Below, piece by piece: positions 42,176 through 51,437 of a DNA stretch of 64,000 bases. How positions within the stretch are numbered: the first letter of the stretch is position 1; each line of letters begins with the position of its first letter. The DNA comes from Prostheceraeus crozeri (lineage: Eukaryota; Platyhelminthes; Polycladida; Euryleptidae), in the NCBI GenBank assembly GCA_907163375.1, contig CAJQUW010012482.1:120954-184953 (forward strand), written 5' to 3'. A program made the position numbers and the translations under genes. The notes beneath the pieces were generated by a model that worked only from the letters and a program-made list of their open reading frames with translations, was not told the origin of the DNA and made no database searches.

Positions 42176-42491
42176 GACTCACAAATGACATGAGGGTGGA
42201 GTGAACTTCCCTTTTATACTTTTCCCATGAGGGTTTTGGAATTACAATGTAGCAGTGATCATTATGTAGAATCATCTCTTCAATGCGAATAAATACAATG
42301 CCGTCTCCTACGTTAATGACACGGCAAGAGTGGGATAGGATAGCGCGATGCAACCTTCGTAGATGAAAGCGTTCTAGAGTTATCTGAAGTTGACGTTTCG
42401 TATCATGAAATGTAACACACTGACTTTTCCATGATACATGGAGACATGCTGATAATTTCCACATGATTAAAACTTGAGTGAAGAAGGGCAT
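41835..42491 (-). CDS. Polinton 2 possible PC4-like protein with a Ser/Arg-rich tail
   Basis: 218 residues. The N-terminal 95 residues hold two similar strand-plus-helix halves, QCVTFHDTKRQLQITLERF (first) and CYIVIPKPSWEKYKREVHS (second). The tail is Ser/Arg/His-rich and ends RKPFSFRDAVHVLRSRQ and an acidic segment. The homologue at 59,425-60,075 shares WEKYKR-x-VH and the R-(K/R)-PFSF-x-x-AV-x-x-LR tail motif, so both the domain and the tail are under constraint. The strand-helix pattern recalls the transcription cofactor PC4, but this is weak. The tail overlaps the TBP-like gene in another frame. Confidence 0.6.
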   Translation of the reverse strand: MPFFTQVLIMWKLSACLHVSWKSQCVTFHDTKRQLQITLERFHLRRLHRAILSHSCRVINVGDGIVFIRIEEMILHNDHCYIVIPKPSWEKYKREVHSTLMSFVSHAPHPHHQRHARNESQKRHRFRTVAYPSSRFSLSSRSSANVGHSHEQRSKSSNLSLRQNPSPRKPFSFRDAVHVLRSRQENANTHASSPPQSPDIEEYSSVCSIEDVSESSQH

Positions 42492-42620
42492 GCCTAAGAA
42501 AGAAGGAGAGAGTCATGTTCATGTGTGGCATGGTGAGTGTACATTTTCTTTCTTGATACGGTGGCCGTTAGGCCGTGGTCTCATAAAGACCGATGGTGCG
42601 TTCTCAGTGTGTGGAGAGTG

Positions 42621-43259
42621 TTACTGTAGTTGATCATCATCATCAACATGGACATCATTTTTAAAGGTGATGGAGACAAGATAGGGATTCAACGTAAACA
42701 ACCTTCCGTTCCTGCGCGGACCCATGTAGATGGTTTGAATTTTAATTTCGAAGCAGTAGAATCCTTTTCCCAAAATGGGGAGTGGTTTGCAATTGAGTAA
42801 GTCGAATTCGCTGCCCTCCTTTTCATGGATGATGAGACAGTGTCTATCCATATGCACATACATGTATCGTCTTTCCATGATGGGAACTTGTGGCCGCTTC
42901 CCATTGTGTCGAACAATTTCTTTGGGAATGGTGAGATTTTCTTTCAGGAATGTTTCAAGAGTATTGAATTGTAACCGTGTCCAATAGTCTAACGGCACAC
43001 ACACGGCCACTCCATGCTTTGTTGACATAATCTTAAGATAATCTATCCGTTGACTTGGAGTTTTTATGGTTACGGCTTCTCCATGATGAGTTATCTTTTG
43101 ATTGAAAGCATTTTTATCCGATAGTAAAGTAAGGGAGTTCAGTGTACCCAGTGCAAGAGCAGAGGCGTTGATGGCTTCGAGCAACTGCATGGTTAGCGCA
43201 AGGACGGAAATGATTGCCATGCGCTCAGTCGTCCGTTTTATAAGCAGACCTAGCTCCAA
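42621..43259 (-). CDS. Unknown Polinton family protein (copy A in Polinton 2)
   Basis: Up to 212 residues; the likely start is the MAIISV Met near 43,220 or a downstream spliced start. Shared landmarks with 45,012-45,740 and 51,587-52,362: CVPLDYWTRLQFNTLETFL, LTIPKEI, LGKGFYCFEIKIQTIYMGP, RRNGRLFTLN and a charged C-terminus. The alternating strands at the end (Y-x-F-x-I-x-V-x-x-I-Y-x-G) could be an OB-like fold, hence possibly single-strand DNA binding, but that is a guess. A minus-strand TATA (TTATAAAAC, near 43,240) lies at the 5' side. The frame is whole. Confidence 0.6.
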   Translation of the reverse strand: MELGLLIKRTTERMAIISVLALTMQLLEAINASALALGTLNSLTLLSDKNAFNQKITHHGEAVTIKTPSQRIDYLKIMSTKHGVAVCVPLDYWTRLQFNTLETFLKENLTIPKEIVRHNGKRPQVPIMERRYMYVHMDRHCLIIHEKEGSEFDLLNCKPLPILGKGFYCFEIKIQTIYMGPRRNGRLFTLNPYLVSITFKNDVHVDDDDQLQ

Positions 43260-43391
43260 TCACATGCGTTTCCCTTTTCTCGTTTTCCCTGTCTCTGTTA
43301 TGTGACAAAGCGTTATCGCACGTGAACTTTTGACTGCGTGGGTGGAAACCTTCCCTCTTACAAAGTCGTTCTAGTCCTCACAAAGACTTGA

Positions 43392-43650
43392 GTGACACGC
43401 CCTTTTAGCGAACAAAGACGCATTCATTTATCTAACAAAGAGCCCGATAGTAATGCACAAAGCGCAATGACTCATGTTGTGACACGCCCCTTTTCTCGAA
43501 CAAAGACGCATTCATTTATCTAACAAAGAGCCCGATGGTAATGCACAAAGCACAATGACTCATGCTGTATCACGCCCCTTTTCTCGAACAAAGACGCATT
43601 CATTTATCTAACAAAGCGCAATGACTCATGTTGCTCTATACACCATTACA
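43392..43650 (+). repeat. Three tandem 88-bp units
   Basis: Units near 43,392, 43,480 and 43,568 share GAACAAAGACGCATTCATTT and ATCTAACAAAG; the third is shortened. They lie between the two unknown-family/polymerase-domain-like genes on the minus strand. Confidence 0.85.
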
Positions 43651-43682
43651 AAATACTCAGTGAAAAGAAAACTTTATTGCAT

Positions 43683-44129
43683 CTACACAATGTGTCGCGC
43701 ATCAAACAAAGTCGTGGATGTAAACACACTCAGTTGAATCATGATATGTTTAACAACGTACGCATTTCCTTCCAACGTCTCTGCTAGTCTCTCCATAATT
43801 TTCTCCATATGACGACCATAAAATTGATTACTAAGAGTAATCCATTCTCTGCAATAAGATCCAAAACGAAGTGGTTTTTGCAAATCTTTCAACTCTATAT
43901 AAGCAACGAGTCTACCCTTTACATCTTGAGGTTGTAAACTCTCCATCAATCTTTTGAAGAGAGGAAGGCTTTCAGTGAGGACTACTTTCATATCATTCAT
44001 CTTCATTTTAAATGTAAGTTTCCAATCTTGTAAAAATCCATCGAATCCTTGTTGATCAAGTGTAAAATGACACATGTGGTTACTTAAGGTACGATGCGCC
44101 ATCATAAACGATGTAACTATAGATTTCAC
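43683..44129 (-). CDS. Free-standing polymerase N-terminal-domain-like protein (copy 2)
   Basis: 148 residues, homologous to 34,339-34,791 and 46,322-46,813. Stretches: CHFTLDQQGFDGFLQDWKL, QDVKGRLVAYIELKDL, RFGSYCREWITLSNQFYGRH and MEKIMERLAETLEGNAYVV. It lies between the exonuclease-like gene and unknown family copy A, the place where Polinton 3 has 53,193-53,603. The frame is whole. Confidence 0.65.
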   Translation of the reverse strand: MKSIVTSFMMAHRTLSNHMCHFTLDQQGFDGFLQDWKLTFKMKMNDMKVVLTESLPLFKRLMESLQPQDVKGRLVAYIELKDLQKPLRFGSYCREWITLSNQFYGRHMEKIMERLAETLEGNAYVVKHIMIQLSVFTSTTLFDARHIV

Positions 44130-44253
44130 ATTGCTTCAATGACTTCCACTATGAATAAAACAGAAATAACAATCATGTTCTACTGTAAGTTTATTCAACA
44201 CCAGACAAACTTTACAAGTACAGAATACACTTCATAAAATGATCATCATTCAT

Positions 44254-44840
44254 TCACAAGGAGTAAAAACATGTTTTACATAGACCCATGCTGTTGACAA
44301 TAATATAGATACAGTTCATAAACGTCATAGAGACTACAATGCCAGCGTGAAGACAGTTTGGCAATGTAGATAGCTTTATTTCTAGTATTACAATGAGATG
44401 GTGGTCTGTAAAGGTGATGTCTCTCACCGAACCATATTGCCATGTCAAAAATCATTTCATCTCTAAACTTCTTTTGATCACAATGCATATGATAGTCTTG
44501 TCTTACACGATCTACCCAACATGGTAAATATAAATTATCAATGCGCAACTGAAGTGTTGTTGCTTCCGTTCAGAATCATTTCCTAATATTTTAACAATAT
44601 GAAAACCTGACAGCCACCGTTTGAAATCACTTATCAAATACGTTTCATTTACAAATCCAATATGAATCAAAATAGAAGGATCAAGTCCATGCACATGACG
44701 TCGTGACCATTCGTCTTTGTGTGGAGGACAGTAGGCAAATCTATGATATATACTAACAACAGTTTGATCACTTTCTCTCATTGCAATAGCACTCAATTCC
44801 TGCATGGGTGTTCCCTCACTGTCTATGAAGATGACAACCT
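44254..44840 (-). pseudogene. Polinton 2 DEDDh-type exonuclease-like protein (fossil)
   Basis: The minus strand shows VVIFIDSEGTPMQELSAIAM (D-x-E motif I), FKRWLSGFHIVKIL (motif II region) and WHCSLYDVYELYLYYC (H-x3-Y-D motif III). The same three landmarks occur in Polinton 3 at 52,557-53,105, where the frame is open. The family looks like a DEDDh 3'-5' exonuclease of the RNase H fold. A pyrimidine-AG site before VVIFID suggests the start comes from an upstream exon. Broken, about one break. Confidence 0.65.
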
Positions 44841-44860
44841 ACAATATCAAAAAGACTTCA

Positions 44861-45130
44861 TTACAAAATAATACATTGAGCAGGAACTTTACAAGGATGT
44901 CTGTCCTTTACATAACAAAAGATACATACAACATGATGACAATGTTTTATTTGAACATAACGCGCAAGACCGCGTTTTCCACATTCACTACATACTAACT
45001 GATTACAATACTTAAGATTTCTCTTTGGTGATAGCACCATCTTTCTTTGATGTGCGACGTTTTTTAGGTTTAGTGACAGGTTCTTGACACTCTTTGACAC
45101 AAGAATCAATGACTTTCTCAATGTTATCAA
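44861..45130 (-). CDS. Polinton 2 RING-like zinc-finger ORF
   Basis: The core is LVCSECGKRGLARYVQIKHC, then HHVVCIFC and HPCKVPAQC: a C-x2-C ... C-HH-x2-C-x2-C ... C-x5-C series that fits a RING-type zinc site. The Polinton 3 copy is at 52,319-52,522. Both overlap the upstream unknown-family gene in the same relative frame. There is no clearly preferred ATG, so it may be joined by splicing. RING proteins often act as ubiquitin ligases, and viruses use them against host factors. The role here is inference. Confidence 0.6.
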   Translation of the reverse strand: MITLRKSLILVSKSVKNLSLNLKNVAHQRKMVLSPKRNLKYCNQLVCSECGKRGLARYVQIKHCHHVVCIFCYVKDRHPCKVPAQCIIL

Positions 45131-45740
45131 GTCCTGCTAACTCAGGTTGATGATGAATTTGAGGAATGCGCAAATTGAGAGAAATCAAATTCCCGTCAGA
45201 TTCATGAGGTCCCACATAAACAGCAGCCACCTCAATATGAAAGGAATAAAAGCCTGCACCTAACGATGACAATTCTGTTTCAACTGATTGTTCAATTGTC
45301 ACGCCTGAAGTGACTTTACAATACTTGCTTTGTAAAATATAGCAGCGAGTGCCGCGATACAATGGTTTATAATAAGAAGTTTTCTTTTCTGGCCACAACT
45401 GTAATAGTTCAGTAGGAATAAGAGCCTTTTGCCTCACAAAGTCTTCTAAAATGTCAAGCTGCTGTCGCAACCAATTATCAATAGGGATACTCAGGTTTTG
45501 ACCGCAACGATTTACTTGCGTATCCACTTTTGGTAAGTATACCGCCGGCGTTTGAAGATAGAGTCGAACACCGTTGAAGCGCACTTGTTGTTTGTAGGTA
45601 GGATAGCCGTGAATTACCTTTTCAATTTTCGGATTCCACAGCTCGAGATGATGAGGATTCAGTGATGCAGCAGTTGGAGTAGGGTTCATGGCCATGGCAG
45701 TCTGTAACGAAAGAATACCACTAAGTACATTCATGATCAT
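45012..45740 (-). CDS. Unknown Polinton family protein (copy B in Polinton 2)
   Basis: Up to 242 residues. A probable spliced start is visible: a pyrimidine-rich ACAG acceptor lies just before the MAMNPTPTAASLN stretch, matching the spliced start of the Polinton 3 homologue at 51,587. Shared landmarks: LSIPIDNWLRQQLDILEDFV, LIPTELLQLWPEK, YYKPLYRGTRCYI, LGAGFYSFHIEVAAVYVGP and a Lys-rich tail (KPKKRRTSKKDG). Function unknown; the basic tail suggests nucleic-acid contact or nuclear localisation. Confidence 0.65.
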   Translation of the reverse strand: MIMNVLSGILSLQTAMAMNPTPTAASLNPHHLELWNPKIEKVIHGYPTYKQQVRFNGVRLYLQTPAVYLPKVDTQVNRCGQNLSIPIDNWLRQQLDILEDFVRQKALIPTELLQLWPEKKTSYYKPLYRGTRCYILQSKYCKVTSGVTIEQSVETELSSLGAGFYSFHIEVAAVYVGPHESDGNLISLNLRIPQIHHQPELAGLDNIEKVIDSCVKECQEPVTKPKKRRTSKKDGAITKEKS

Positions 45741-45818
45741 CAGAGAAAAGAAAATTGTTAGCTTAGCAGTGACATATGAGGTGGCCCTTAAGAGGTCCTT
45801 TTGGAGCGTTCACAGCAT

Positions 45819-46058
45819 TTAAAGCTTATCACCAAAGTCTAAGTCTTCGTCATCGTCCAGTAAATTAAATGTCTTGGGCTTAGGACCCGAATTGAGTTTC
45901 AATTCCCTAAAAGACTGAAAGGTAAAGCGTCTAGGTGGTGGAGGCGGTGGCGGTGATGGTTCAACAAAATAAGCTTGTACAATCATCGGCCACACACTCT
46001 CCTGCGTCTCTCTTCTAAAATGCTGGTAAGGTTTAGGCCAGACAGTCATGACACTCAC
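45819..46058 (-). CDS. Small Pro-rich acidic protein
   Basis: 79 residues. A Pro-rich stretch of eight prolines is followed by RRFTFQSFRELKL and an acidic end LLDDDEDLDFGDKL. The ATG lies just inside a donor-like GTGAGT, downstream of the minus-strand TATA at 46,176. It could therefore be an intron-retained product or a separate small gene. No family recognised. Confidence 0.4.
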   Translation of the reverse strand: MSVMTVWPKPYQHFRRETQESVWPMIVQAYFVEPSPPPPPPPRRFTFQSFRELKLNSGPKPKTFNLLDDDEDLDFGDKL

Positions 46059-46175
46059 TTGTAATTTGCAAACAGGATTGATCAGACAAAGTTGAGAGGG
46101 GAGAATGGCTTCAGCAAGTCACACACGCTTTCCAAGTCAAGAGAATGAAATGAAGAGAAAATGGGGAGACGTCTG

Positions 46176-46184
46176 CTTTTATAG
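46176..46184 (-). promoter_or_regulatory. TATA box for the right-end gene cluster
   Basis: CTATAAAAG on the minus strand, about 120 bases before a donor-like GTGAGT near 46,063. It precedes the minus-strand cluster 45,819 to 41,636. Confidence 0.6.
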
Positions 46185-46321
46185 TCTCCTGCGAATCCAC
46201 ATTTGACACTATGTGAGCCAATCAGAGACCTCCGTTTCTCCCCTGACTTCGTTGCGGCAGGGAAAAGGAGGCACGCGGACGTCTGACTCACGAATGCTTT
46301 TCCCAAATCTTGTAGTGGAAT

Positions 46322-46813
46322 CTAGTTTAACACATTGAGTTGAATATGAATGTGTTTTATGCGACATAAGAGCAAGTTGGATCCATGCTCATGAAATGAA
46401 TCTAGTCGAGATGCAATTTTTTCCATGTGTCGCTGATAGAAATCTTTGGGATCATGTATCGTCTCTGCAGAATAGGATGCAAAATGAAACACCACACGTT
46501 CACCTGCATGTTCATCAGTCACTTTCTCAAATTCAATCTCTGCAACTAATCGTCCTTTCACATCTTTATTCATCAAACTGTCCATGAGCTGTTGGAAAAC
46601 GAAGTAACCTTTAGCGATAGCAAATTCTAAGTCTGCCTTTTCATGATGAAAGGAGATGATGTAGTCTCTAATCACACCACGAAGACTTTGTCGATGAAAA
46701 CGTAGTGAACAAAATTCATTCGTAAACTTTACTGCTTCTGTCATCTTTCTTCCTTTCACTTCGGAGACATAGCATGAATGACATTCAGGTATAACTTGAC
46801 ACGCTGATGCCAA
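46322..46813 (-). CDS. Free-standing polymerase N-terminal-domain-like protein (copy 3)
   Basis: Up to 163 residues; a likely start is the inner MTEAVKF Met. Stretches: CSLRFHRQSLRGVIRDYIIS, NKDVKGRLVAEIEFEKV, VVFHFASYSAETIHDPKDFY and RHMEKIASRLDSFHEHGSNL. It is the closest match to the Polinton 3 copy at 53,193-53,603 (LRFHRQSLKGAVQDYV, FHFASYSMEV). It lies next to the right terminal repeat. The frame is whole. Confidence 0.7.
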   Translation of the reverse strand: MASACQVIPECHSCYVSEVKGRKMTEAVKFTNEFCSLRFHRQSLRGVIRDYIISFHHEKADLEFAIAKGYFVFQQLMDSLMNKDVKGRLVAEIEFEKVTDEHAGERVVFHFASYSAETIHDPKDFYQRHMEKIASRLDSFHEHGSNLLLCRIKHIHIQLNVLN

Positions 46814-46869
46814 ATCTGGTCTCTGATTTCCTGGCCGAGGCTTGCTTCACCCGCTAGAGCGATTTTCAT

Positions 46870-48423
46870 AAACATTCTAACTTAGTCGTTTTTTCGCCAA
46901 TCTCCCAAAATCTTAAATGGCGTCTCACATCTAAACGAAGACAGATATGAACAAGCCGTTTGTTTCACTGAATTTGTCTCACTCTTAGCTTTCAAACGAG
47001 CTATGGCACGACAAAATCCGTCCACTAGAAGCCAAGATCGAAACGAGCTCTCCAGAGGGGGGGAAGTCAGCGAAAATTTTTCTCTCCGATTGCGTTCAAA
47101 TTCACCATACCGATGCAGAATTTCACGCTGAATCCGAATCTGGCCTCCGTTTTCTCATCCGATGCTTCGTTTTGGCGCTACACAACAAAACGTCCAAAAT
47201 TCTAACTCTGTCATTTTTTTGCCAATCTCCCAAAATCTTAAATGGCGTCTCACATCTAAACGAAGACAGATATGAACAAGCCGATTCTTTCACTGAATTT
47301 GTCTCACACTCAGCTTTCAAACGAGCTATGGCACGACAAAATCCGTCCACTAGAAGCAAAGTTGGAAGATCGGTGCCGAGGGGGGGAGGTCTGAACTTTT
47401 CTCTCCGATTGAGTTGGGAAGAAGTTCCTAGACCCAACTTTGGCCAAAACGTCCGAATTTGCACTCCATTTTCCCATCCGAGGCCTCCTTCCTGTCGAAA
47501 AACGACTTTTCTCATGCCAAAACCTCCAACACCTGCCTTTTCCAACTCTGACGGTTTCCTGCCATTTTCCTCCCTAAACCCAAGGAAATGAGTCCAAACT
47601 GAGCTTTTCACTGCCTTTTTCTCACTCCCAGCTTTCAAATGAGCTATGGCACGACTTTCTACGATGTCTACAACCAAAGTTGGAAGTTTGGCAGGAGGGG
47701 GGGGGAGGTCTGAACTTTTTCTCTCCGATTGAGTTGGGAAGAAGTTCCTAGACCCAAATTTGGCCAAAACGTCCGAATTTGCACTCCATTTTCCCATCCG
47801 AGGCCTCCTTCCTGTCGAAAAACGACTTTTCTCATCCCAAAACCTCCAACACCTGCCTTTTCCAACTCTGACGGGTTCCTGCCATTTTCCTCCCTAAACC
47901 CAAGAAAATGAGTCCAAACTGAGCTTTTCACTGCCTTTTTCTCACTCCCAGCTTTCAAATGAGCTATGGCACGACTTTCTACGATGTCTAACACCAAAGT
48001 TGGAAGTTTGGCAGGAGGGGTGGGGGAGGTCTTCAAAACTTTTTCTCTCCAATGTCGCTGGCAACATCCTTCCTAACCCAAAATTTCACGCAGAGTCCGA
48101 ATCTGGCCTCCGTTTTCTCATCCGAGCACTCCTTCTGCCCTAAAAACGACTTTTCTCATCCCAAAACCACCAACATCCACCCTTTCCACACTCTATCCTT
48201 CCCACATCACCTTCCTTCCCACCCCTTGCCTCATCACTCCTCCTTCCTTCCTTCCTTCCCGCCAGAGGGGGGGAGGGACCCGTTTCCTCCTCACGGACCC
48301 ATTCCTCCCAACACATCCTTAACCACCTCCCTCACACTTCCTGCCAGAGGGGGGGGGGCTGAGTCAGCATGATGACTCATCACTTCACCGCACCGGGCTT
48401 GCGTCTGGAATGTGCTTACTACT
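46870..48423 (-). repeat. Polinton 2 right terminal inverted repeat with tandem subunits
   Basis: Inverted relative of 30,749-32,560. The 320-bp unit occurs twice between G-runs near 47,383, 47,698 and 48,013, one fewer than on the left, and the more diverged inner unit appears twice (46,880 and 47,190). G-run lengths vary between units. Terminal bases TGTGCTTACTACT mirror AGTAGTAATCCC. Confidence 0.9.
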
Positions 48424-48429
48424 GTAGTC

Positions 48430-48753
48430 GGAAAGCCCATGCTCATCTCTTATCCTAATCAGTTTTCTTTCTCTTCTCAAATTCATTGATAAATGGGACT
48501 TTCATGTACACTACATCTGATTTTTCGTTCTTGTTGTTTCGTTTTATATTTCGGTTTATGTTGAGCTCAAGGAAATGTTTTCTAATGAATTCAGCAGGAT
48601 AACTGTTGAGCAGAAACCTAGTTCTCAACAAATTTAACGAGATATCCAAATTAATGTCATTTGAAGAAGCTCTCTCTGCTCTTATTCTTTCTGTTTTCAT
48701 CAGCGCTGTTTTTTTCTGGATAAAGGAACCCCAGAATTGCATGACAAGCATGT
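48430..48753 (-). pseudogene. Penelope-like element 2, linker part
   Basis: The minus strand reads IRAERASSNDINLDISLNLL, RFLLNSYPAEFIRKHFLE and VVYMKVPFINEFEKRK, the usual linker between reverse transcriptase and GIY-YIG in Penelope-like elements. It is flanked by Polinton 2 on one side and the hAT remnant on the other. Confidence 0.75.
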
Positions 48754-48761
48754 GTTGCTAT

Positions 48762-49680
48762 TAGGGTTTACAATCTCGAGGCGTTTTCTCAATCCCGGGA
48801 TTTTCGAGACTGGCTAATCGCAATCCCGGGATCCCGGGATCTCGATCGAGATTTATATATACTGTATAAATCTTAGATTTATATATACTGATGTTTTTAA
48901 TCATTAAGTTTCAAGAAATATTTCAAAAGACGATACGTGCCTGTAAAATGTATATCTTTCAACGTGAACTAAACAAACATCTACTGTAGGTAAAACTAGT
49001 CAACTCGTAAAAAATATTGGCGAAGTAAGGTAAGACACTGAATTGTGTTATCACTCATTCTCGACCGTAATTTCGTGAAGGACTGAAGAACAAACCGGTC
49101 GACGAGAATGCCCTTTCGGATTCTACCGATGTTGGAGGCATCGATTCCAGGACTTGTTTCACCCGCTTGAGGATCATTCCTGTGTCTCGAGACCGCAAAC
49201 CGCAAACCTAGCTCTGTCTGAACGAGCCTTTACTCGTCATTTTAAATCGTTGTGATTTGTCTTTCAGCTATCAATTTACGAAGTATTTTCAGTTTACAGA
49301 AGCAATACTAGTAGCAGTGTCACAACACTGTTTATTACGTGTCTGAACGATTTGTGTCACGGCATTGATTTAGCCCAGATTTCGCGCTGCTCCTCGGCAC
49401 TAATGTCACGATACTAGTGTCATCGTGTGAACGAGGCTTAACCAGCTGGCTCGGCAAATACAGCACATTGGCAATTTATCAAACTTGGAACATAAAAAAT
49501 TTAGATGCATTTTCAAAAAAGCCATTGACTCTCTTAACTATGAGGGAACTCAGGGCCAATCTTTCAAATATCTCGAAATACCTCGATATCTCGAAGACGT
49601 AATCCCCGGAATTTTAATCTCGGAAATAGGGTCGAGATCCCGGGATCCCGGGATTCGAGATCCCGGGATTGTAAACCCTA
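48762..49680. mobile_element. hAT DNA-transposon remnant (919 bp)
   Basis: Ends TAGGGTTTACAAT ... ATTGTAAACCCTA, flanked by the 8-bp duplication GTTGCTAT (48,754-48,761 and 49,681-49,688), as expected for hAT. CCCGGGAT repeats lie near both ends. The minus strand at 48,996-49,205 reads SFTKLRSRMSDNTIQCLTLL then RQYFL, resembling the hAT C-terminal dimerisation region. It looks like an internally deleted copy of an autonomous hAT rather than a coding-free MITE. Confidence 0.88.
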
Positions 49681-49688
49681 GTTGCTAT

Positions 49689-49885
49689 TAGTCGGTTTCA
49701 TATATAAATGATATGAAAACTTATCATTGTCTTCCACATGCAGTTGGACATCAAGAAAAGGGATACTATTTTCTTCAGGAGCTTCAGTAGTGAATTGGAT
49801 ATTGTCATGAATGTTATTCGCGAGTAACTTGATGTCATCTAAATGATAGTTCTCAGTAGTAAGAAAACGGCGAACACCAGATAGC
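49689..49885 (-). pseudogene. Penelope-like element 2, reverse transcriptase end
   Basis: The minus strand reads GVRRFLTTENYHLDDIKLLA, NNIHDNIQFTTEAPEENS and IPFLDVQLHVED, then FSYHLYMKPTNSN: the thumb-side end of a Penelope-like reverse transcriptase. It belongs with the fragments at 48,430-48,753 and 30,310-30,742. Upstream coding is lost where Polinton 3 begins. Confidence 0.8.
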
Positions 49886-51430
49886 GCAAGATGGCCGCCA
49901 TCGCTGCGTCCCCCCCCCCTCTGGCTCAGCAGAGTGTCGTGGTCGGCCGCCGTGGTGCTTCGTGTCTGAGTCCCCCCCCCCTCTGGAACGATAGAGTGTC
50001 GTGGTGGACTTGGGCGACTGCCAGGATTAGTGTTGAGGCTATAGTGTGTGATGTTTTTGGTGCAATCTGCTGAATGTTGGGTTGTAAAATGGGTTGTTTC
50101 GAGTGGAAGGAGTGGTTGGATGAGAAAACGGAGGTCGGATTCGTGTTCAGCGTGAAATTCTGCATCGGTAGGGTGAGTTTCAAGTCGATCGGTGAGAAAA
50201 AATTTTTCTTCAAATTTTAGCAGAGTTAGAATTTGGGATGTTTTGGTGTGTAGCGCCCAAACGAAGCATCGGATGAGAAAACGGAGGCCAGATTCGGAAT
50301 CTACGTGAAATTTTGGGTTAGGAAGGATGTTTCCAGCGAAATCGGAGAGAAAAAATTTTCGGCTGACGTCCCCCCCCCTCTGGACAGCTTGCTTCGATTT
50401 TGGCTTCTAGTGGACGGATTTTGTCGTGCGATAGCTCGTTTGAAAGCTAAGAGTGAGACAAATTCAGTGAAAGAATCGGCTTGTTCCTATCTGTCTTCGT
50501 TTAGATGTGAGACGCCATTTAAGATTTTGGGACATTGGTGAAAAACGACAGAGTTAGAATTTGGGACGTTTTGGGCTCTAGCTTCAAAACGAAGCATCGG
50601 ATTGGAAAACGGATTTCAGATTTGGAATCAGCGTGAAATTCTTTATATGTATGGTGAGTTTCAAGTCAATCGGAGAGAAAAAATTTTCAACATTTTTCGA
50701 AAAAACGACAGAGTTAGAATTTGGGACGTTTTGGTGTGTAGCGCCCAAACGAAGCATCGGATGAGAAAACGGAGGCCAGATTCGGAATCTACGTGAAATT
50801 TTGGGTTAGGAAGGATGTTTCCAGCGAAATCGGAGAGAAAAAATTTTCGCCTGACGTCCCCCGCCCCCTCTGGACAGCTCGCTTCGATTTTGGCTTCTAG
50901 TGGACGGATTTTGTCGTGCGATAGCTCGTTTGAAAGCTAAGAGTGAGACAAATTCAGTGAAAGAATCGGCTTGTTCCTATCTGTCTTCGTTCAAAAGTTA
51001 GAGCGGTTACAAGATTTTAGGTCGGAGCTCGCTTACCTGAAAAAATCCTAAGTGTCAGAGTGACTTTGTATGGGTAAAATTTTGAAAATTTTCCAAAGTG
51101 TGGAATTTCGACCTGGGACCGTCACCAAAACATTTTTCATCAAATTCTGAAATTTCGCTGACGTCCCCCCCCCTGGACAGCTTGCTTCGATTTTGGCTTC
51201 CAGTGGACGGATTTTGTCGTGCGATAGCTCGTTTGAAAGCTAAGAGTGAGACAAATTCAGTGAAAGAATCGGCTTGTTCCTATCTGTCTTCGTTTAGATG
51301 TGAGACGCCATTTAAGATTTTGGGACATTGGTGAAAAACGACAGAGTTAGAATTTGGGACGTTTTGGGCTCTAGCTTCAAAACGAAGCATCGGATTGGAA
51401 AACGGAGGCCAGATTTGGAATCAGCTTGAT
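49886..51430 (+). repeat. Polinton 3 left terminal repeat region
   Basis: The same repeat family as Polinton 2: units contain GAAGCATCGGATGAGAAAAC, GTCGTGCGATAGCTCG and AAGAATCGGCTTG, and C-runs sit near 49,908, 49,970, 50,369, 50,856 and 51,164. The unit of about 480 bp is repeated with internal variation. Open frames here are repeat by-products. Confidence 0.85.
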
Positions 51431-51437
51431 GTTATTG

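Larger units (their letters stand above)
30749..48423 (+). mobile_element. Polinton 2, capsid-less in this copy (fossil)
   Basis: 17,675 bp between 6-bp duplications GTAGTC (30,743-30,748 and 48,424-48,429). It starts AGTAGTAATCCCATTCCAG and has long inverted terminal repeats. Parts: polymerase N-terminal-domain-like protein (-), DNA polymerase B (+), then on the minus strand TBP-like, PC4-like, two copies of an unknown family, two more polymerase N-terminal-domain-like proteins, exonuclease, RING-like and a Pro-rich small protein. I find no integrase, ATPase, protease or capsid gene. The polymerase looks whole; the exonuclease region has about one break. Inserted in Penelope-like element 2. 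Confidence 0.93.

Noticed and set aside
47383-48360. G-quadruplex-forming sequences in the terminal repeats
   Set aside because: The G-runs are single uninterrupted runs hundreds of bases apart, not four closely spaced runs.
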